DNA of 64,000 nt from Enhydrobacter aerosaccus (GCF_900167455.1 NZ_FUWJ01000001.1:1426001-1490000), one strand, 5' to 3'. Positions 56,044 through 64,000 are shown, counted from the stretch's first letter. The notes: generated by a model from the sequence alone, not told the origin. Program-made: numbers and translations.

Positions 56044-56532
56044 ATGTCGGAGGATTTCAGGGCCCGCGCCAGGCCGGTGCCGAAAGGCAACCGCTATGAG
56101 GATTTCGAACCCGGCCGGGTGTTCAAGCACCATTGGGGACGGACCATCACCGAGTCGGAGAGCACCCTCTTCTCGACGCTGACGCTGCATTTCAATCCGC
56201 ATTACTTCAATGCCGCCTATGCCCGCGCGCACGGGCATCCCGGACTGGTCGCCAATCCGCTCCTCGTTTTCACGACCGTCTTCGGCATGACCGTCGAGGA
56301 TCTGAGCGAAGGCGGCGGTCCGTTCCTGGGGGTGAACGAGCTCGCCTACCATCAGCCGGTCTATCCGGGTGATTCGCTGCGTGCGGAGTCGGTCGTTCTC
56401 GATGGCCGCGTCTCGGACTCCCATAAGGGCTTCGGCATCGTCACCTGGCACACCAAGGGCTTCAATCAGCGCGAAGAGCTCGTGATCGATTTCAAGCGTA
56501 CCAATCTCGTTCGTCAGAGGGTTTCCCAGTAA
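56044..56532 (+). CDS. MaoC-family hydratase (first of two)
   Basis: A 162-residue hot-dog-fold protein. The N-terminal YEDFEPGRVFKHHWGRTIT and the FNPHYFNAAYARAHG and HPGLVANPLLVFT segments match MaoC-like dehydratases that act on mesaconyl-, itaconyl- or enoyl-CoA. In many alphaproteobacteria mesaconyl-CoA hydratase is one chain with two such domains; here two separate single-domain genes flank the acyl-CoA dehydrogenase. The stop overlaps the next ATG by one base (TAATG). Confidence 0.88.
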   Translation: MSEDFRARARPVPKGNRYEDFEPGRVFKHHWGRTITESESTLFSTLTLHFNPHYFNAAYARAHGHPGLVANPLLVFTTVFGMTVEDLSEGGGPFLGVNELAYHQPVYPGDSLRAESVVLDGRVSDSHKGFGIVTWHTKGFNQREELVIDFKRTNLVRQRVSQ

Positions 56533-57692
56533 TGCCGTACATCACGGAAGAGCGCCGCATGATCCAGGAGCAGGCGCGCGAGTTCACGCTGAACGAAGTC
56601 CTGCCCGTCGCCAACAAGCTCGATCCCGAGAAGGGCGACATCCCGATGAGCCTGCGCGAGAAGATGGCGGAGCTGGGCTATTTCGGCATTCTGATCCCCG
56701 AGCAGTATGGCGGTCTGGGACTCGGGTGCTTCGAGTATTGCCTCGTGACCGAGGAACTGTCGCGCGGCTGGATGAGCGTCGCCTCCATCATCGCACGCGG
56801 CAACCTGCTGATCGGCTCCCAGATGATGAGCGAGGAGCAGCGCTCGCTCTACCTGCCGCGCATGGCCAAGGGCGAGTTCCTCGGCGCCTTCTCCATGTCG
56901 GAACCAAACGCGGGCTCCGACATCTCCAACATCTCCTGCCGGGCCAAGAAAGACGGCAGCGGCTACCTGATCAGCGGCAACAAGTATTGGTGCACCTTCG
57001 CCGACGGTGCCGACTTCCTGATCATCATCGCCCGTACTTCCGATGCGCCGCCGGGCAAGCGCCATCTCGGCCTGTCCATGTTCTTTGTCGAGAAGAAGCG
57101 TGGCGAACTGCCGAAGGGCTGCAACGGCGCGCCGATTCCCAAGATTGGTTATTTCGGCTGGAAGACCTGGGAGCTCGCCTTCGACAACTTCCGCGTCGAG
57201 GCGACCGACATGATCGGCGAGGAAGGCAAGGCTTTCTATTACGCCACCTCCGGCCTCGAGACCGCCCGTGCCCACACAGCCGCGCGTGCGATCGGCCTTG
57301 CCCAAGGGGCGCTCGACGATTCGATCGTCTATGCCAACGACCGCAAGCAGTTCGGCCATTCGATCTCGGATTTCCAGGCGATCCGCTTCAAGCTCGCCGA
57401 CATGGCCACCCAGATCGAGGCGGCGCGGCAGTTGAACTATTTCGTCTGCGAGCAGATCGACAATGGCCAGCGCTGCGACAAGGAAGCCTCGATGGCTAAG
57501 CTCTTCGCCTCCGAGATGGCCGAGCGCGTTTGCAGCGAAGGCCTGCAGATCCACGGTGGCGCCGGCTACACGACGTTGCACGCGATCGAGCGCTACTGGC
57601 GCGATGCGCGACTCACCAAGATCTTCGAGGGAACGTCGGAGATCCAGAAGCGCATCATCTCCGATCGCCTGCTCGGCCGCGGGAGGAACTGA
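56532..57692 (+). CDS. Acyl-CoA dehydrogenase
   Basis: FAD enzyme of 386 residues. The flavin loop is FSMSEPNAGSDISNISCRAK, the catalytic base is Glu366 in IFEGTSEIQKR, and QIHGGAGYTTLHAIERYWRD precedes it. Length and motifs are those of classical short/branched-chain enzymes including methylsuccinyl- and glutaryl-type dehydrogenases. It is locked between the two MaoC genes by one-base overlaps on both sides, so its product is probably their substrate. The acyl group is unknown. Confidence 0.93.
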   Translation: MPYITEERRMIQEQAREFTLNEVLPVANKLDPEKGDIPMSLREKMAELGYFGILIPEQYGGLGLGCFEYCLVTEELSRGWMSVASIIARGNLLIGSQMMSEEQRSLYLPRMAKGEFLGAFSMSEPNAGSDISNISCRAKKDGSGYLISGNKYWCTFADGADFLIIIARTSDAPPGKRHLGLSMFFVEKKRGELPKGCNGAPIPKIGYFGWKTWELAFDNFRVEATDMIGEEGKAFYYATSGLETARAHTAARAIGLAQGALDDSIVYANDRKQFGHSISDFQAIRFKLADMATQIEAARQLNYFVCEQIDNGQRCDKEASMAKLFASEMAERVCSEGLQIHGGAGYTTLHAIERYWRDARLTKIFEGTSEIQKRIISDRLLGRGRN

Positions 57693-58171
57693 TGAAGGTT
57701 TCAGCTCTTACCGGCAAGGACAACTACTTCGAGGACTTCGTCGTCGGCGACGTGATGAAACATGCCCGCGGCAAGACGGTGGAACCGCTCGAGCAGGTCT
57801 GGATCACGAACGTGACCATGAACACGGCCGAAGGTCACTTCAACGAACATCTGATGAAGTCCAGCAACTGGGGACAGCGCCTCGGCTTCGGCGGCGTCAC
57901 CATTTCCATGTGCATTGGGCTCGCCGCAGAAGACACGGCCGAGAACGCCCTGATGGAGCTCGGCATGGACAAGATCCGACTCAAGGGGCCGGTCCACCAC
58001 GGCGACACCCTCTATTGCTACTCCGAGGTCCTGGAAAAGAAGGACGCGGACCAGCCTGACGCCGGCATCGTGCGCTTCAAGCACTATGGCGTGAACCAGC
58101 ACGACAAGCATGTCTTCGAAGGCGAGCGGACTGTGCTGATCAAGCGCCGCAGCCACTGGGGAGACAAGTGA
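57692..58171 (+). CDS. MaoC-family hydratase (second of two)
   Basis: A 159-residue MaoC-like protein, distinct from the first. It starts YFEDFVVGDVMKHARGKTVE and has the GHFNEHLMKSS stretch and LKGPVHHGDTLYCYSEVL, like the C-terminal half of mesaconyl-CoA hydratases. The ATG overlaps the dehydrogenase TGA (TGATG). A heteromer with the first MaoC protein is a reasonable inference. The longer in-frame reading upstream runs through the dehydrogenase gene and is rejected. Confidence 0.88.
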   Translation: MKVSALTGKDNYFEDFVVGDVMKHARGKTVEPLEQVWITNVTMNTAEGHFNEHLMKSSNWGQRLGFGGVTISMCIGLAAEDTAENALMELGMDKIRLKGPVHHGDTLYCYSEVLEKKDADQPDAGIVRFKHYGVNQHDKHVFEGERTVLIKRRSHWGDK

Positions 58172-58199
58172 GCGACCCTGTCGCGGATTTGCGGTCCGC

Positions 58200-59426
58200 A
58201 TGAGTGCCCGTCCATCGCCCGGTGCGCTCGACGGCGTGCGCATCGTCGACCTGACGCAGATGCTGGCGGGGCCGTTCTGCACGATGCTGCTGGCGGACCA
58301 AGGGGCGGAAGTCGTGAAGGTCGAACCGCTCGACGGCGACCATACGCGCATCGTCGGGCCGTACCATCCTGAGGACCGGCTCAAGGCCTTCGGCGGCTAC
58401 TTCGCCTCGGTCAACCGCAACAAGAAGTCCATCGCGATCGACCTCAAGCGTCCCGAAGGGCGCGATCTCGTGAAGCGCCTGTGCAAGGACGCCGACGCTG
58501 TCGTTGAGAACTATCGCGGCGGCGTGATGGAGCGGCTGGGACTGAGTTACGAAATCCTGCGCCAGGAGAACCCGCGCCTGGTCTATGCCACCATCCGCGG
58601 TTTCGGCGACCGGCGCACCGGTGCCAGTCCGTATAGCGACTGGCCGGCCTACGACGTGGTGGCGCAGGCCTTTGGCGGCGTGATGGCCATCACCGGCCCC
58701 GACAAGGACACGCCGATGAAGGTCGGCCCCGGCATCGGTGATCTCATGCCGGCGACGATGTGCGCCGTCGGCATCCTGAGCGCCATCTTCCGCGCCCATA
58801 AGACCGGGCAAGGCCAGTTCGTCGATGTCAGTATGGTCGACGCGATCCTGTCGATGTGCGAGCGCATCGTCCACCAGCATGCCTATACTGGCGGTGTACC
58901 GGCGCCCGAGGGCAACCATCACCCCCTGCTCTGCCCCTTTGGCATGTTTCCGGCCAAGGACGGTTTCGTCACCATTGCCGCCCACGCCGATGCCCACTGG
59001 CCGATCCTGTGCCGCCTGATCGGCCGGCCGGAAATGGGGACGGATCCCAGACTTGGCACCGTGCAGGACCGCCGCGCCAACCAGGACGAGATCATCGAGG
59101 CGGTGTCGGATTTCACGCGCCGCCATACCAAGCAGGAGCTCCTGAAGCATTTCGGTGGCCAGGTCCCGTTCGGCCCGGTCAATGACGTGCGGGACGTCTT
59201 TGCCGATCCGCATTTCGCGGTGCGTGATATGGTCGTGCGGGTGCCCCATCCGGGTCTGGAGGAGCCGACCGCCATCGCCGGTGTCGCGATCAAGATGACT
59301 GAAACGCCCGGCCGCGTGCGCCACCGAGCGCCCTTGCTCGGGGAGCATACGGACGAGTATCTGCAATCCATCGGCTGCGATGCGGGTGAGATTGCTCGCC
59401 TGCGTGCCGACAAAATAGTTGCTTAG
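58200..59426 (+). CDS. CaiB/BaiF-family CoA-transferase
   Basis: Class III CoA-transferase of 408 residues that would activate the acid by exchange with succinyl-CoA or acetyl-CoA. It shows DLTQMLAGPFCTMLLADQGA, VNRNKKSIAIDLKRPEG and catalytic Asp152 in YDVVAQAFGG. It belongs to the same strand and cluster as the MaoC and lyase genes, 28 bases after one and nine before the other. Itaconate and citramalate CoA-transferases fall in this family. The substrate is unknown. Confidence 0.93.
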   Translation: MSARPSPGALDGVRIVDLTQMLAGPFCTMLLADQGAEVVKVEPLDGDHTRIVGPYHPEDRLKAFGGYFASVNRNKKSIAIDLKRPEGRDLVKRLCKDADAVVENYRGGVMERLGLSYEILRQENPRLVYATIRGFGDRRTGASPYSDWPAYDVVAQAFGGVMAITGPDKDTPMKVGPGIGDLMPATMCAVGILSAIFRAHKTGQGQFVDVSMVDAILSMCERIVHQHAYTGGVPAPEGNHHPLLCPFGMFPAKDGFVTIAAHADAHWPILCRLIGRPEMGTDPRLGTVQDRRANQDEIIEAVSDFTRRHTKQELLKHFGGQVPFGPVNDVRDVFADPHFAVRDMVVRVPHPGLEEPTAIAGVAIKMTETPGRVRHRAPLLGEHTDEYLQSIGCDAGEIARLRADKIVA

Positions 59427-59435
59427 GAGACGAGA

Positions 59436-60353
59436 ATGACCGACCGACCGCCGCGCCGCGCCCGCCGAGTCCAGCTTTCGACGCCGGGTTCCAGCGAGAA
59501 GATGATCCAGAAGGCGGCCATGTCGAAGGCCGACCATGTCTTCCTCGATCTCGAGGATGCGGTTGCACCCAGCCAGAAGCGCGAGGCCCGCAAGAAGATC
59601 ATCGAAGGCCTCAAGAGCCTCGACTGGACCGGCAAGACCCGCTGCGTGCGCATCAACGACCTGACGACCGAATACGCCTTCGAGGACATCATCGAGGTGG
59701 TCGAGGGCGCCGGCGAGCACCTCGACACCATCATGATGACCAAGGTGCTCACCCCGGCCGACGTGCTGTTTGCCGACAAGCTCCTCCATCAGCTCGAGAA
59801 GAAACTGAAGCTCAAGCGTCGGATCGGGCTCGAGGCGTTGATCGAGGAAGTCGAGGGCCTGCAGAACGTCGATGCCATCGCCAAGTGCACCCCACGCCTC
59901 GAATGCCTGGTGTTCGGCATGGGCGATTTCTCGGCCTCGATGGGCGTCACCAACAGGAATGTCGGCGAAAGCGACGGCTATCCCGGAGACATCTGGCATT
60001 ACGCGCGTTTCCGCCTGGTGATGGCCTGCCGCGCCGCCGGAATCGATCCGGTGGATGGTCCGTTCGCCGACTTCCGCAATCCCGACGCCTATCGCGAGGA
60101 ATGCCGCCGCTCGATGATCCTGGGCTGCGTCGGCAAGTGGGCCATCCATCCGTCGCAGATCGACATTGCGCTCGATGTCTACTCGCCGAAGCCGGAGGAC
60201 GTGGCCCGGGCCCGCAAGCTCGAAAAAGCCTATGCCGAGGCGGAGGCCCAGGGCCTGGGTGCCATCAATGTCGACGGCGTGATGGTCGACGTGGCGTCGA
60301 TCCGCATCCTGCGCAACACGATCCTCAACAAGGCCGACCTCTACAAGCTGTGA
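59436..60353 (+). CDS. CitE/HpcH-family CoA lyase (malyl-/methylmalyl-CoA lyase-like)
   Basis: A 305-residue lyase related to Mcl1, which splits malyl-CoA or beta-methylmalyl-CoA to acetyl- or propionyl-CoA and glyoxylate. It shows the family start RRVQLSTPGSSEKMIQKAA, metal-site DLEDAVAPSQK, RIGLEALIEEVEG, and the Mcl-type tail GDIWHYARFRLVMACRAAGI and CVGKWAIHPSQIDIALDV. That tail is closer to Mcl1 than to citrate lyase beta subunits. Nine bases separate it from the CoA-transferase gene. Substrate could be a malyl, methylmalyl or citramalyl ester. Confidence 0.9.
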   Translation: MTDRPPRRARRVQLSTPGSSEKMIQKAAMSKADHVFLDLEDAVAPSQKREARKKIIEGLKSLDWTGKTRCVRINDLTTEYAFEDIIEVVEGAGEHLDTIMMTKVLTPADVLFADKLLHQLEKKLKLKRRIGLEALIEEVEGLQNVDAIAKCTPRLECLVFGMGDFSASMGVTNRNVGESDGYPGDIWHYARFRLVMACRAAGIDPVDGPFADFRNPDAYREECRRSMILGCVGKWAIHPSQIDIALDVYSPKPEDVARARKLEKAYAEAEAQGLGAINVDGVMVDVASIRILRNTILNKADLYKL

Positions 60354-60372
60354 GGGATTGGAGGCGCCCGGC

Positions 60373-61554
60373 ATGAAACGCGCGTTCATTCCGGTCGCCT
60401 CCATGCTGGCGATCCAGGTCATGATTTCGCTGAGCGTCCTGTCGCTCAGCGTGATGATGCCGGCGGTCGCCAAGGATCTCGCCATCGATCCCAAGCTGGT
60501 CGGGATCTTCACGGCGATCATCTATGCCGTCGCCGCCGTTATGGCCCTCGCCGCAGCGGGGCCGATTCTTCGGCTGGGTGCCGTCAGGGTTTGCCAGGCG
60601 GCCCTGCTGATGGCGGCGATCGGCCTCGCCTTCAATGCGATTGCCCTGGTCGGCGCCACTGTCCTCGCGGTGGCATGCATCGGCGCCGCTCAAGGCCCCA
60701 TCAATCCCGCTTCGGCCCATATCCTCGCCCAGCGCGTGCCGCGGGAATATTTCGGCATGGTGTTCTCGCTGAAGCAGACCGGCGTGCCGATCGGCTTTGC
60801 CCTGGCCGGTCTTGTCTTCCCGTGGCTGCTGGGCTGGATCGGCTGGCGCGGCGCCAGCCTGACCGCGGCCGGCGCGGCCGTGCTGGCAGCCCTGCTCGTC
60901 GAGCCGTTGCGGCCGCGCCTCGATGTGGTCAGTGCTGGCACGCGCTCGCCGAGCGGGATCTGGCGCTCGATCCGTTTCGTGATGGCGCATGACCAGCTAC
61001 GCGTTCTCGGTTGCTCGGCGTTCGTCTATGTGGTGGCCCAGCACACTTTCACGTTCTACCTCGTCACCTATCTGTACGAGCATTGCGGCCTGTCGATCGC
61101 CAAAGCTGGCGCGCTGCTTTCCTTCTCCCAATTGTTCGGGACCGGCGTGCGATTGGTCAGCGGCGGCATGGGCGATCGCTTCCCCCGCATTCTGCTGCTC
61201 GGCTGGACCGGCATCGGCATGACCGCGGGCAGCATCGCTGTCGGTCTGCTGTCCGAAACGACGCCTTTCTGGCTGATTGCGCTCGCCGTCATCGGCTATG
61301 GCTCGGTCGTCATCAGCTGGAACGGCACCTCACAGGCGGAGTTCGCCCATCTCTCTCCGCCAGGCGAAGCGGCAGCCGTCGCCGCCGTGCAAACGGCGCT
61401 GGCCTTCTCGGGCGCCGTCTTCGGTCCGCCGCTCTTCGCGTTGATCGCATCGCAGATCAGTTATCGCATGGCATTTTTTGCAGTGGCCGCATGCGTTCTC
61501 GCGGCAGGTATTTGGCAAATCATCGTCGGCAGGCGTGTTATCGTCCCCGCCTGA
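60373..61554 (+). CDS. Major facilitator superfamily transporter
   Basis: A 393-residue inner-membrane carrier with about twelve helices in two six-helix halves. A conserved SLKQTGVPIGFALAGLVFPW segment in the first half resembles cyanate/organic-acid MFS permeases (CynX-type KQxGxPxG). No sequence feature fixes the solute, but position directly after the lyase gene makes uptake of the operon's acid likely. The ATG at 60373 is used. Confidence 0.88.
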   Translation: MKRAFIPVASMLAIQVMISLSVLSLSVMMPAVAKDLAIDPKLVGIFTAIIYAVAAVMALAAAGPILRLGAVRVCQAALLMAAIGLAFNAIALVGATVLAVACIGAAQGPINPASAHILAQRVPREYFGMVFSLKQTGVPIGFALAGLVFPWLLGWIGWRGASLTAAGAAVLAALLVEPLRPRLDVVSAGTRSPSGIWRSIRFVMAHDQLRVLGCSAFVYVVAQHTFTFYLVTYLYEHCGLSIAKAGALLSFSQLFGTGVRLVSGGMGDRFPRILLLGWTGIGMTAGSIAVGLLSETTPFWLIALAVIGYGSVVISWNGTSQAEFAHLSPPGEAAAVAAVQTALAFSGAVFGPPLFALIASQISYRMAFFAVAACVLAAGIWQIIVGRRVIVPA

Positions 61555-61572
61555 TTTGGGAGGGGATCAAAG

Positions 61573-63156
61573 ATGAATCGTCTGCTGGCCGCGGCGTTGG
61601 CTGCGCTGCTGCTCATGCCATCGTACAACGCTTCGGCCCAGAAGGCCGGCGGCATCCTGCGCGTCTATCACCGCGACAATCCGCCGAGCGCGTCGATCCA
61701 CGAAGAGGCGACCATCTCCACCGACATGCCGTTCATGGCGCTCTACAACAACCTGGTGGTCTTCGATCCGGCGACGAAGCAGAACGATCCCGATCATATC
61801 GTTCCCGATCTGGCGACGTCGTGGAAATGGAGCGATGACGGCAAGAACCTCACCTTCCAACTGCGCGACGGCGTGAAATGGCACGACGGCAAGCCTTTCA
61901 CGAGCGCGGATGTGAAGTGCACATGGGACATGCTGATCTCCGACGAATCGAAGCTGCGCAAGAATCCACGGAAACCCTGGTACTTCAATCTCAAGGAAAT
62001 CACGACCAACGGTGACCGCGAGGTCACCTTCCACCTCGAGCGTCCACAGCCGTCGCTGCTCACCATGCTCGCCGGGGGATTCTCCCCGGTCTATCCGTGT
62101 CACGTTCCGCCGGCCCAGATGCGGACCAAGCCCATCGGCACCGGCCCGTTCAAGTTCGTCGAGTTCACGCGCAACCAGTCGATCAAGCTGGCGAAGAATC
62201 CGGACTACTGGAAGAAGGGTCGCCCCTATCTGGACGGGATCGAATACACGATCATCCCGAATCGAGCGACGGCGACGCTCGCCTTCATCGCCGGCAAGTT
62301 CGACCTCACCTTCACGGGTGAGATCACGGCGCCCGTATTGGCCGACATCAAGAAGCAGGCTCCGTGGGCGCAGTGCGAGATGCTGCCGACCAACACCCAG
62401 GCCAACCTGCTGGTGAACCGCGATAAGCCTCCGTTCGACAACGCCGATATCCGCAAGGCCATGGTACTGGCGATCGACAGATCGGCCTTCAACACCATCA
62501 TCGGCCAGGGCGGAAACCGGCTGGGCGGCGCCATGCTGCCGCCGCCGGAAGGGCTCTGGGGCATGCCGCCGGAATTCCTCGCCACGGTCGCAGGTTACGG
62601 CGCCGATCACGAAAAGAGCCGTGCGGAAGGCCGCAAACTCATGAGCGCCCTCGGCTACAGTGCCGAGAAGCCGCTCAAGATCAAGGTCTCCACTCGTGAT
62701 ATCGCCACCTACCGGGATCAGGCCGTGTTGCTCATCGATCACCTCAAGAATGTCTATATCGAGGGCGAACTCGAACCGATCGAGACGGCGGTTTGGTACA
62801 ATCGCCTGGCGCGCAAGGACTATACCGTCGCCCTCAATGTCCAGGGCGTCGGCATCGACGATCCCGACGTCGTGCTGTACGAGACCTTCGCCTGCAAGTC
62901 CGACCGCAACTACACCAACTATTGCAACCCCGAGGTCGAGAAGCTGTTCGACAAGCAATCGCAGATGACCGACCGCGAGGCGCGCAAGAAGCTGGTGTGG
63001 GAGATCGACAAGAAGCTGCAGGAAGACGGCGCCCGGCCGGTGATCGAGCACGATTGGGCGGCGACCTGCTGGCGGCCCGAGGTCAAGGGACTAAACCTGG
63101 CCGTCAACACGATCTACAATCATTGGCGGTTCGAGGATGTCTGGCTCGATCGCTGA
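61573..63156 (+). CDS. ABC transporter substrate-binding protein, family 5 (orphan)
   Basis: Periplasmic dipeptide/nickel-type binding protein of 527 residues with signal peptide MNRLLAAALAALLLMPSYNA. Family text includes PDLATSWKWSDDGKNLTFQL, LRDGVKWHDGKPFTSADVK and the C-terminal TYRDQAVLLIDHLKN. Ligands of this family range from peptides to glutathione and acids. Its ABC permease and ATPase genes are not in the window, so it either uses a system encoded elsewhere or serves as a soluble receptor. It follows the MFS gene by 18 bases. Confidence 0.92.
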   Translation: MNRLLAAALAALLLMPSYNASAQKAGGILRVYHRDNPPSASIHEEATISTDMPFMALYNNLVVFDPATKQNDPDHIVPDLATSWKWSDDGKNLTFQLRDGVKWHDGKPFTSADVKCTWDMLISDESKLRKNPRKPWYFNLKEITTNGDREVTFHLERPQPSLLTMLAGGFSPVYPCHVPPAQMRTKPIGTGPFKFVEFTRNQSIKLAKNPDYWKKGRPYLDGIEYTIIPNRATATLAFIAGKFDLTFTGEITAPVLADIKKQAPWAQCEMLPTNTQANLLVNRDKPPFDNADIRKAMVLAIDRSAFNTIIGQGGNRLGGAMLPPPEGLWGMPPEFLATVAGYGADHEKSRAEGRKLMSALGYSAEKPLKIKVSTRDIATYRDQAVLLIDHLKNVYIEGELEPIETAVWYNRLARKDYTVALNVQGVGIDDPDVVLYETFACKSDRNYTNYCNPEVEKLFDKQSQMTDREARKKLVWEIDKKLQEDGARPVIEHDWAATCWRPEVKGLNLAVNTIYNHWRFEDVWLDR

Positions 63157-63170
63157 CCAGGGAGCGTCAC

Positions 63171-63668
63171 ATGATCAAGGGGCTGCACCACAACGCCTAC
63201 CGCTGCCGCGACTCCGAGGAGACGCGGCGGTTCTACGAGGATTTCCTCGGATTGCCGCTGGTCCATACCTTGCACATCGAGGAGACCAAGACCGGTCGGC
63301 AGACATCGGTGCTGCACACCTTCTTCCAGCTCGATGACGGATCGTGTCTCGCATTCTTCGAGGCGCCTGACCGGCCTTTCGACTTCAAGGACCAGCACGA
63401 CTTCGACCTGCACATCGCCCTCGAAGTCGAGCCTGCGACGCTGGAAGCAATGTTAGCCAAGGCGAAGTCGGAGGGTCGCGAGGTCCGCGGCATCTCCGAT
63501 CACCGTTTCATCCGGTCCATCTACTTCCGTGATCCGAACGGCTACGTCATCGAACTTACAGCCAAGGTTCCGGGACACGAAAGCGCCATGGATCCGGCGA
63601 GCAATCATGCGCGCGAGATCCTGGACAAGTGGCAGGCCCGCAAGGCCACATCCACCAAGGCCGCCTGA
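63171..63668 (+). CDS. VOC-superfamily (glyoxalase/dioxygenase fold) protein
   Basis: A 165-residue metalloprotein-like VOC domain. It begins KGLHHNAYRCRDSEETRRFY with the first metal His, and has FDFKDQHDFDLHIALEVEP (second His) and RSIYFRDPNGYVIELTAK with the metal Glu near the C-terminus. The family includes glyoxalases, ring-cleavage dioxygenases and methylmalonyl-CoA epimerases, and the last would suit this cluster. It starts 14 bases after the binding-protein gene and is the likely last gene of the operon. Confidence 0.88.
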   Translation: MIKGLHHNAYRCRDSEETRRFYEDFLGLPLVHTLHIEETKTGRQTSVLHTFFQLDDGSCLAFFEAPDRPFDFKDQHDFDLHIALEVEPATLEAMLAKAKSEGREVRGISDHRFIRSIYFRDPNGYVIELTAKVPGHESAMDPASNHAREILDKWQARKATSTKAA

Positions 63669-63686
63669 CGAGAGACCAGTCCTCGC

Positions 63687-64000
63687 CTAGCCGAGGCGGC
63701 GGCGATACAGCGCGATCAGCCGCTCCCAATGGCGCTCCGCGGCCGGTTTGTCGTAGCACCAGCGTTGCGGGAAGGCGAAGCCATGATGGACTCCGGCATT
63801 GATCTCGAGCTCGCCGGGATTGCCTGACTTGTCGAACAGGGCCTGGAGTTCCTTGACCATGTCGAGCGGTGCGAGCTCATCGTGCTCGGCGCAGGAGATG
63901 TAGAGTTCGCCCTTGGCCTTGCCGAGGGTGAGGTGCGGACTTTCGACCGCATCGCTCACGATCCACGTGCCGTAGAAGGACGCCGCAGCGGCGATGCGCT
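63687..64000 (-). CDS. Dienelactone hydrolase-family protein (partial, N-terminus outside the window)
   Basis: The C-terminal part of an alpha/beta hydrolase. The frame stays open through the window edge, reading RIAAAASFYGTWIVSDAVES upstream of the first in-frame start codon at 63959. The following GELYISCAEHDELAPLDMVK carries the catalytic Asp, and GVHHGFAFPQRWCYDKPAA the catalytic His, of the dienelactone hydrolase family. It is convergent with the VOC gene, 18 bases apart. A full assignment needs the sequence beyond 64000. Confidence 0.85.
   Translation of the reverse strand, partial: RIAAAASFYGTWIVSDAVESPHLTLGKAKGELYISCAEHDELAPLDMVKELQALFDKSGNPGELEINAGVHHGFAFPQRWCYDKPAAERHWERLIALYRRRLG

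Noticed and set aside
58140..60521. 793-residue open frame on the minus strand opposite the CoA-transferase and lyase genes
   Set aside because: It is an antisense shadow of two well-supported genes, with no start or ribosome site at its head and no family match.
61567..63051. 494-residue open frame on the minus strand opposite the family-5 binding protein
   Set aside because: It is a shadow of a signal-peptide-bearing binding protein. The text is Arg/Asp/Gly/Val repeats without a domain.

Overview
This is a GC-rich, tightly packed stretch of chromosome from an alphaproteobacterium. The clearest lineage markers are a PopZ (DUF2497) polar-organiser gene in the order pcm-like/tolC/popZ/valS, a mitochondrial-type complex I accessory subunit (NDUFS4-like), and a Zur-type regulator. 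The many CaiB/BaiF CoA-transferases, SDR enzymes, acyl-CoA dehydrogenases and solute-binding proteins suit a metabolically versatile soil or freshwater member of the Rhodospirillales/Hyphomicrobiales. A Reyranella-like organism would fit, but that is inference. I saw no phage, insertion sequence, CRISPR array or rRNA operon, and no stretch over 300 bases lacks a gene.

Layout. (1) 0-5.5 kb, minus strand: valS, popZ, tolC and a degenerate isoaspartyl-methyltransferase-like gene. (2) 5.6-5.9 kb: tRNA-Cys and tRNA-Asn. (3) 6-13 kb: housekeeping and sulfur genes (Nudix, cysK-like, ribokinase, AlaX-type editing protein, 3-mercaptopyruvate sulfurtransferase, cystathionine beta-lyase), a tartrate-dehydratase-like enolase-superfamily enzyme, and Zur opposite hisI. 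(4) 13.7-23.2 kb: scattered single genes (two lipoproteins, MlrC peptidase, beta-hydroxyacid dehydrogenase, cupin, HAD, GNAT, TetR/SDR pair, LysE, LysR/acyl-CoA dehydrogenase pair). (5) 23.2-28.9 kb: a six-gene iron operon (TonB-dependent receptor, PiuC-type dioxygenase, PepSY protein, TonB, ExbB, ExbD) behind a Fur-box-like site. (6) 29-37.3 kb: a duplicated-module membrane protein, tRNA-Arg, the NDUFS4-like gene, tRNA-Pro, then fhs, a double cold-shock protein, a DECR-type reductase and small conserved genes. (7) 37.3-44.1 kb: sugar-acid dehydratase opposite KDG kinase, then a TetR gene opposite a 1058-residue CYP102-like P450-reductase fusion, with a palindrome between them.

(8) 44.1-53.9 kb, minus strand: ten genes separated by at most about 21 bases. 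In order of transcription they are an iron-type ABC transporter, CaiB transferase, enoyl-CoA hydratase, DehI-family protein, sirtuin, orphan TAXI binding protein, SDR and KDPG aldolase. (9) 53.98-63.67 kb, plus strand: a methyltransferase, then a nine-gene cluster of MmgE/PrpD protein, MaoC, acyl-CoA dehydrogenase, second MaoC, CaiB transferase, malyl-CoA-lyase-like enzyme, MFS carrier, orphan family-5 binding protein and VOC protein. The window ends inside a dienelactone-hydrolase-like gene.

Regions 8 and 9 are the most interesting part. They are two large divergent catabolic operons. The plus-strand one contains every step class needed to activate, dehydrogenate, hydrate and cleave a short branched dicarboxylate as its CoA ester. 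That pathway assignment is inferred from gene families and order; the substrate is unknown.
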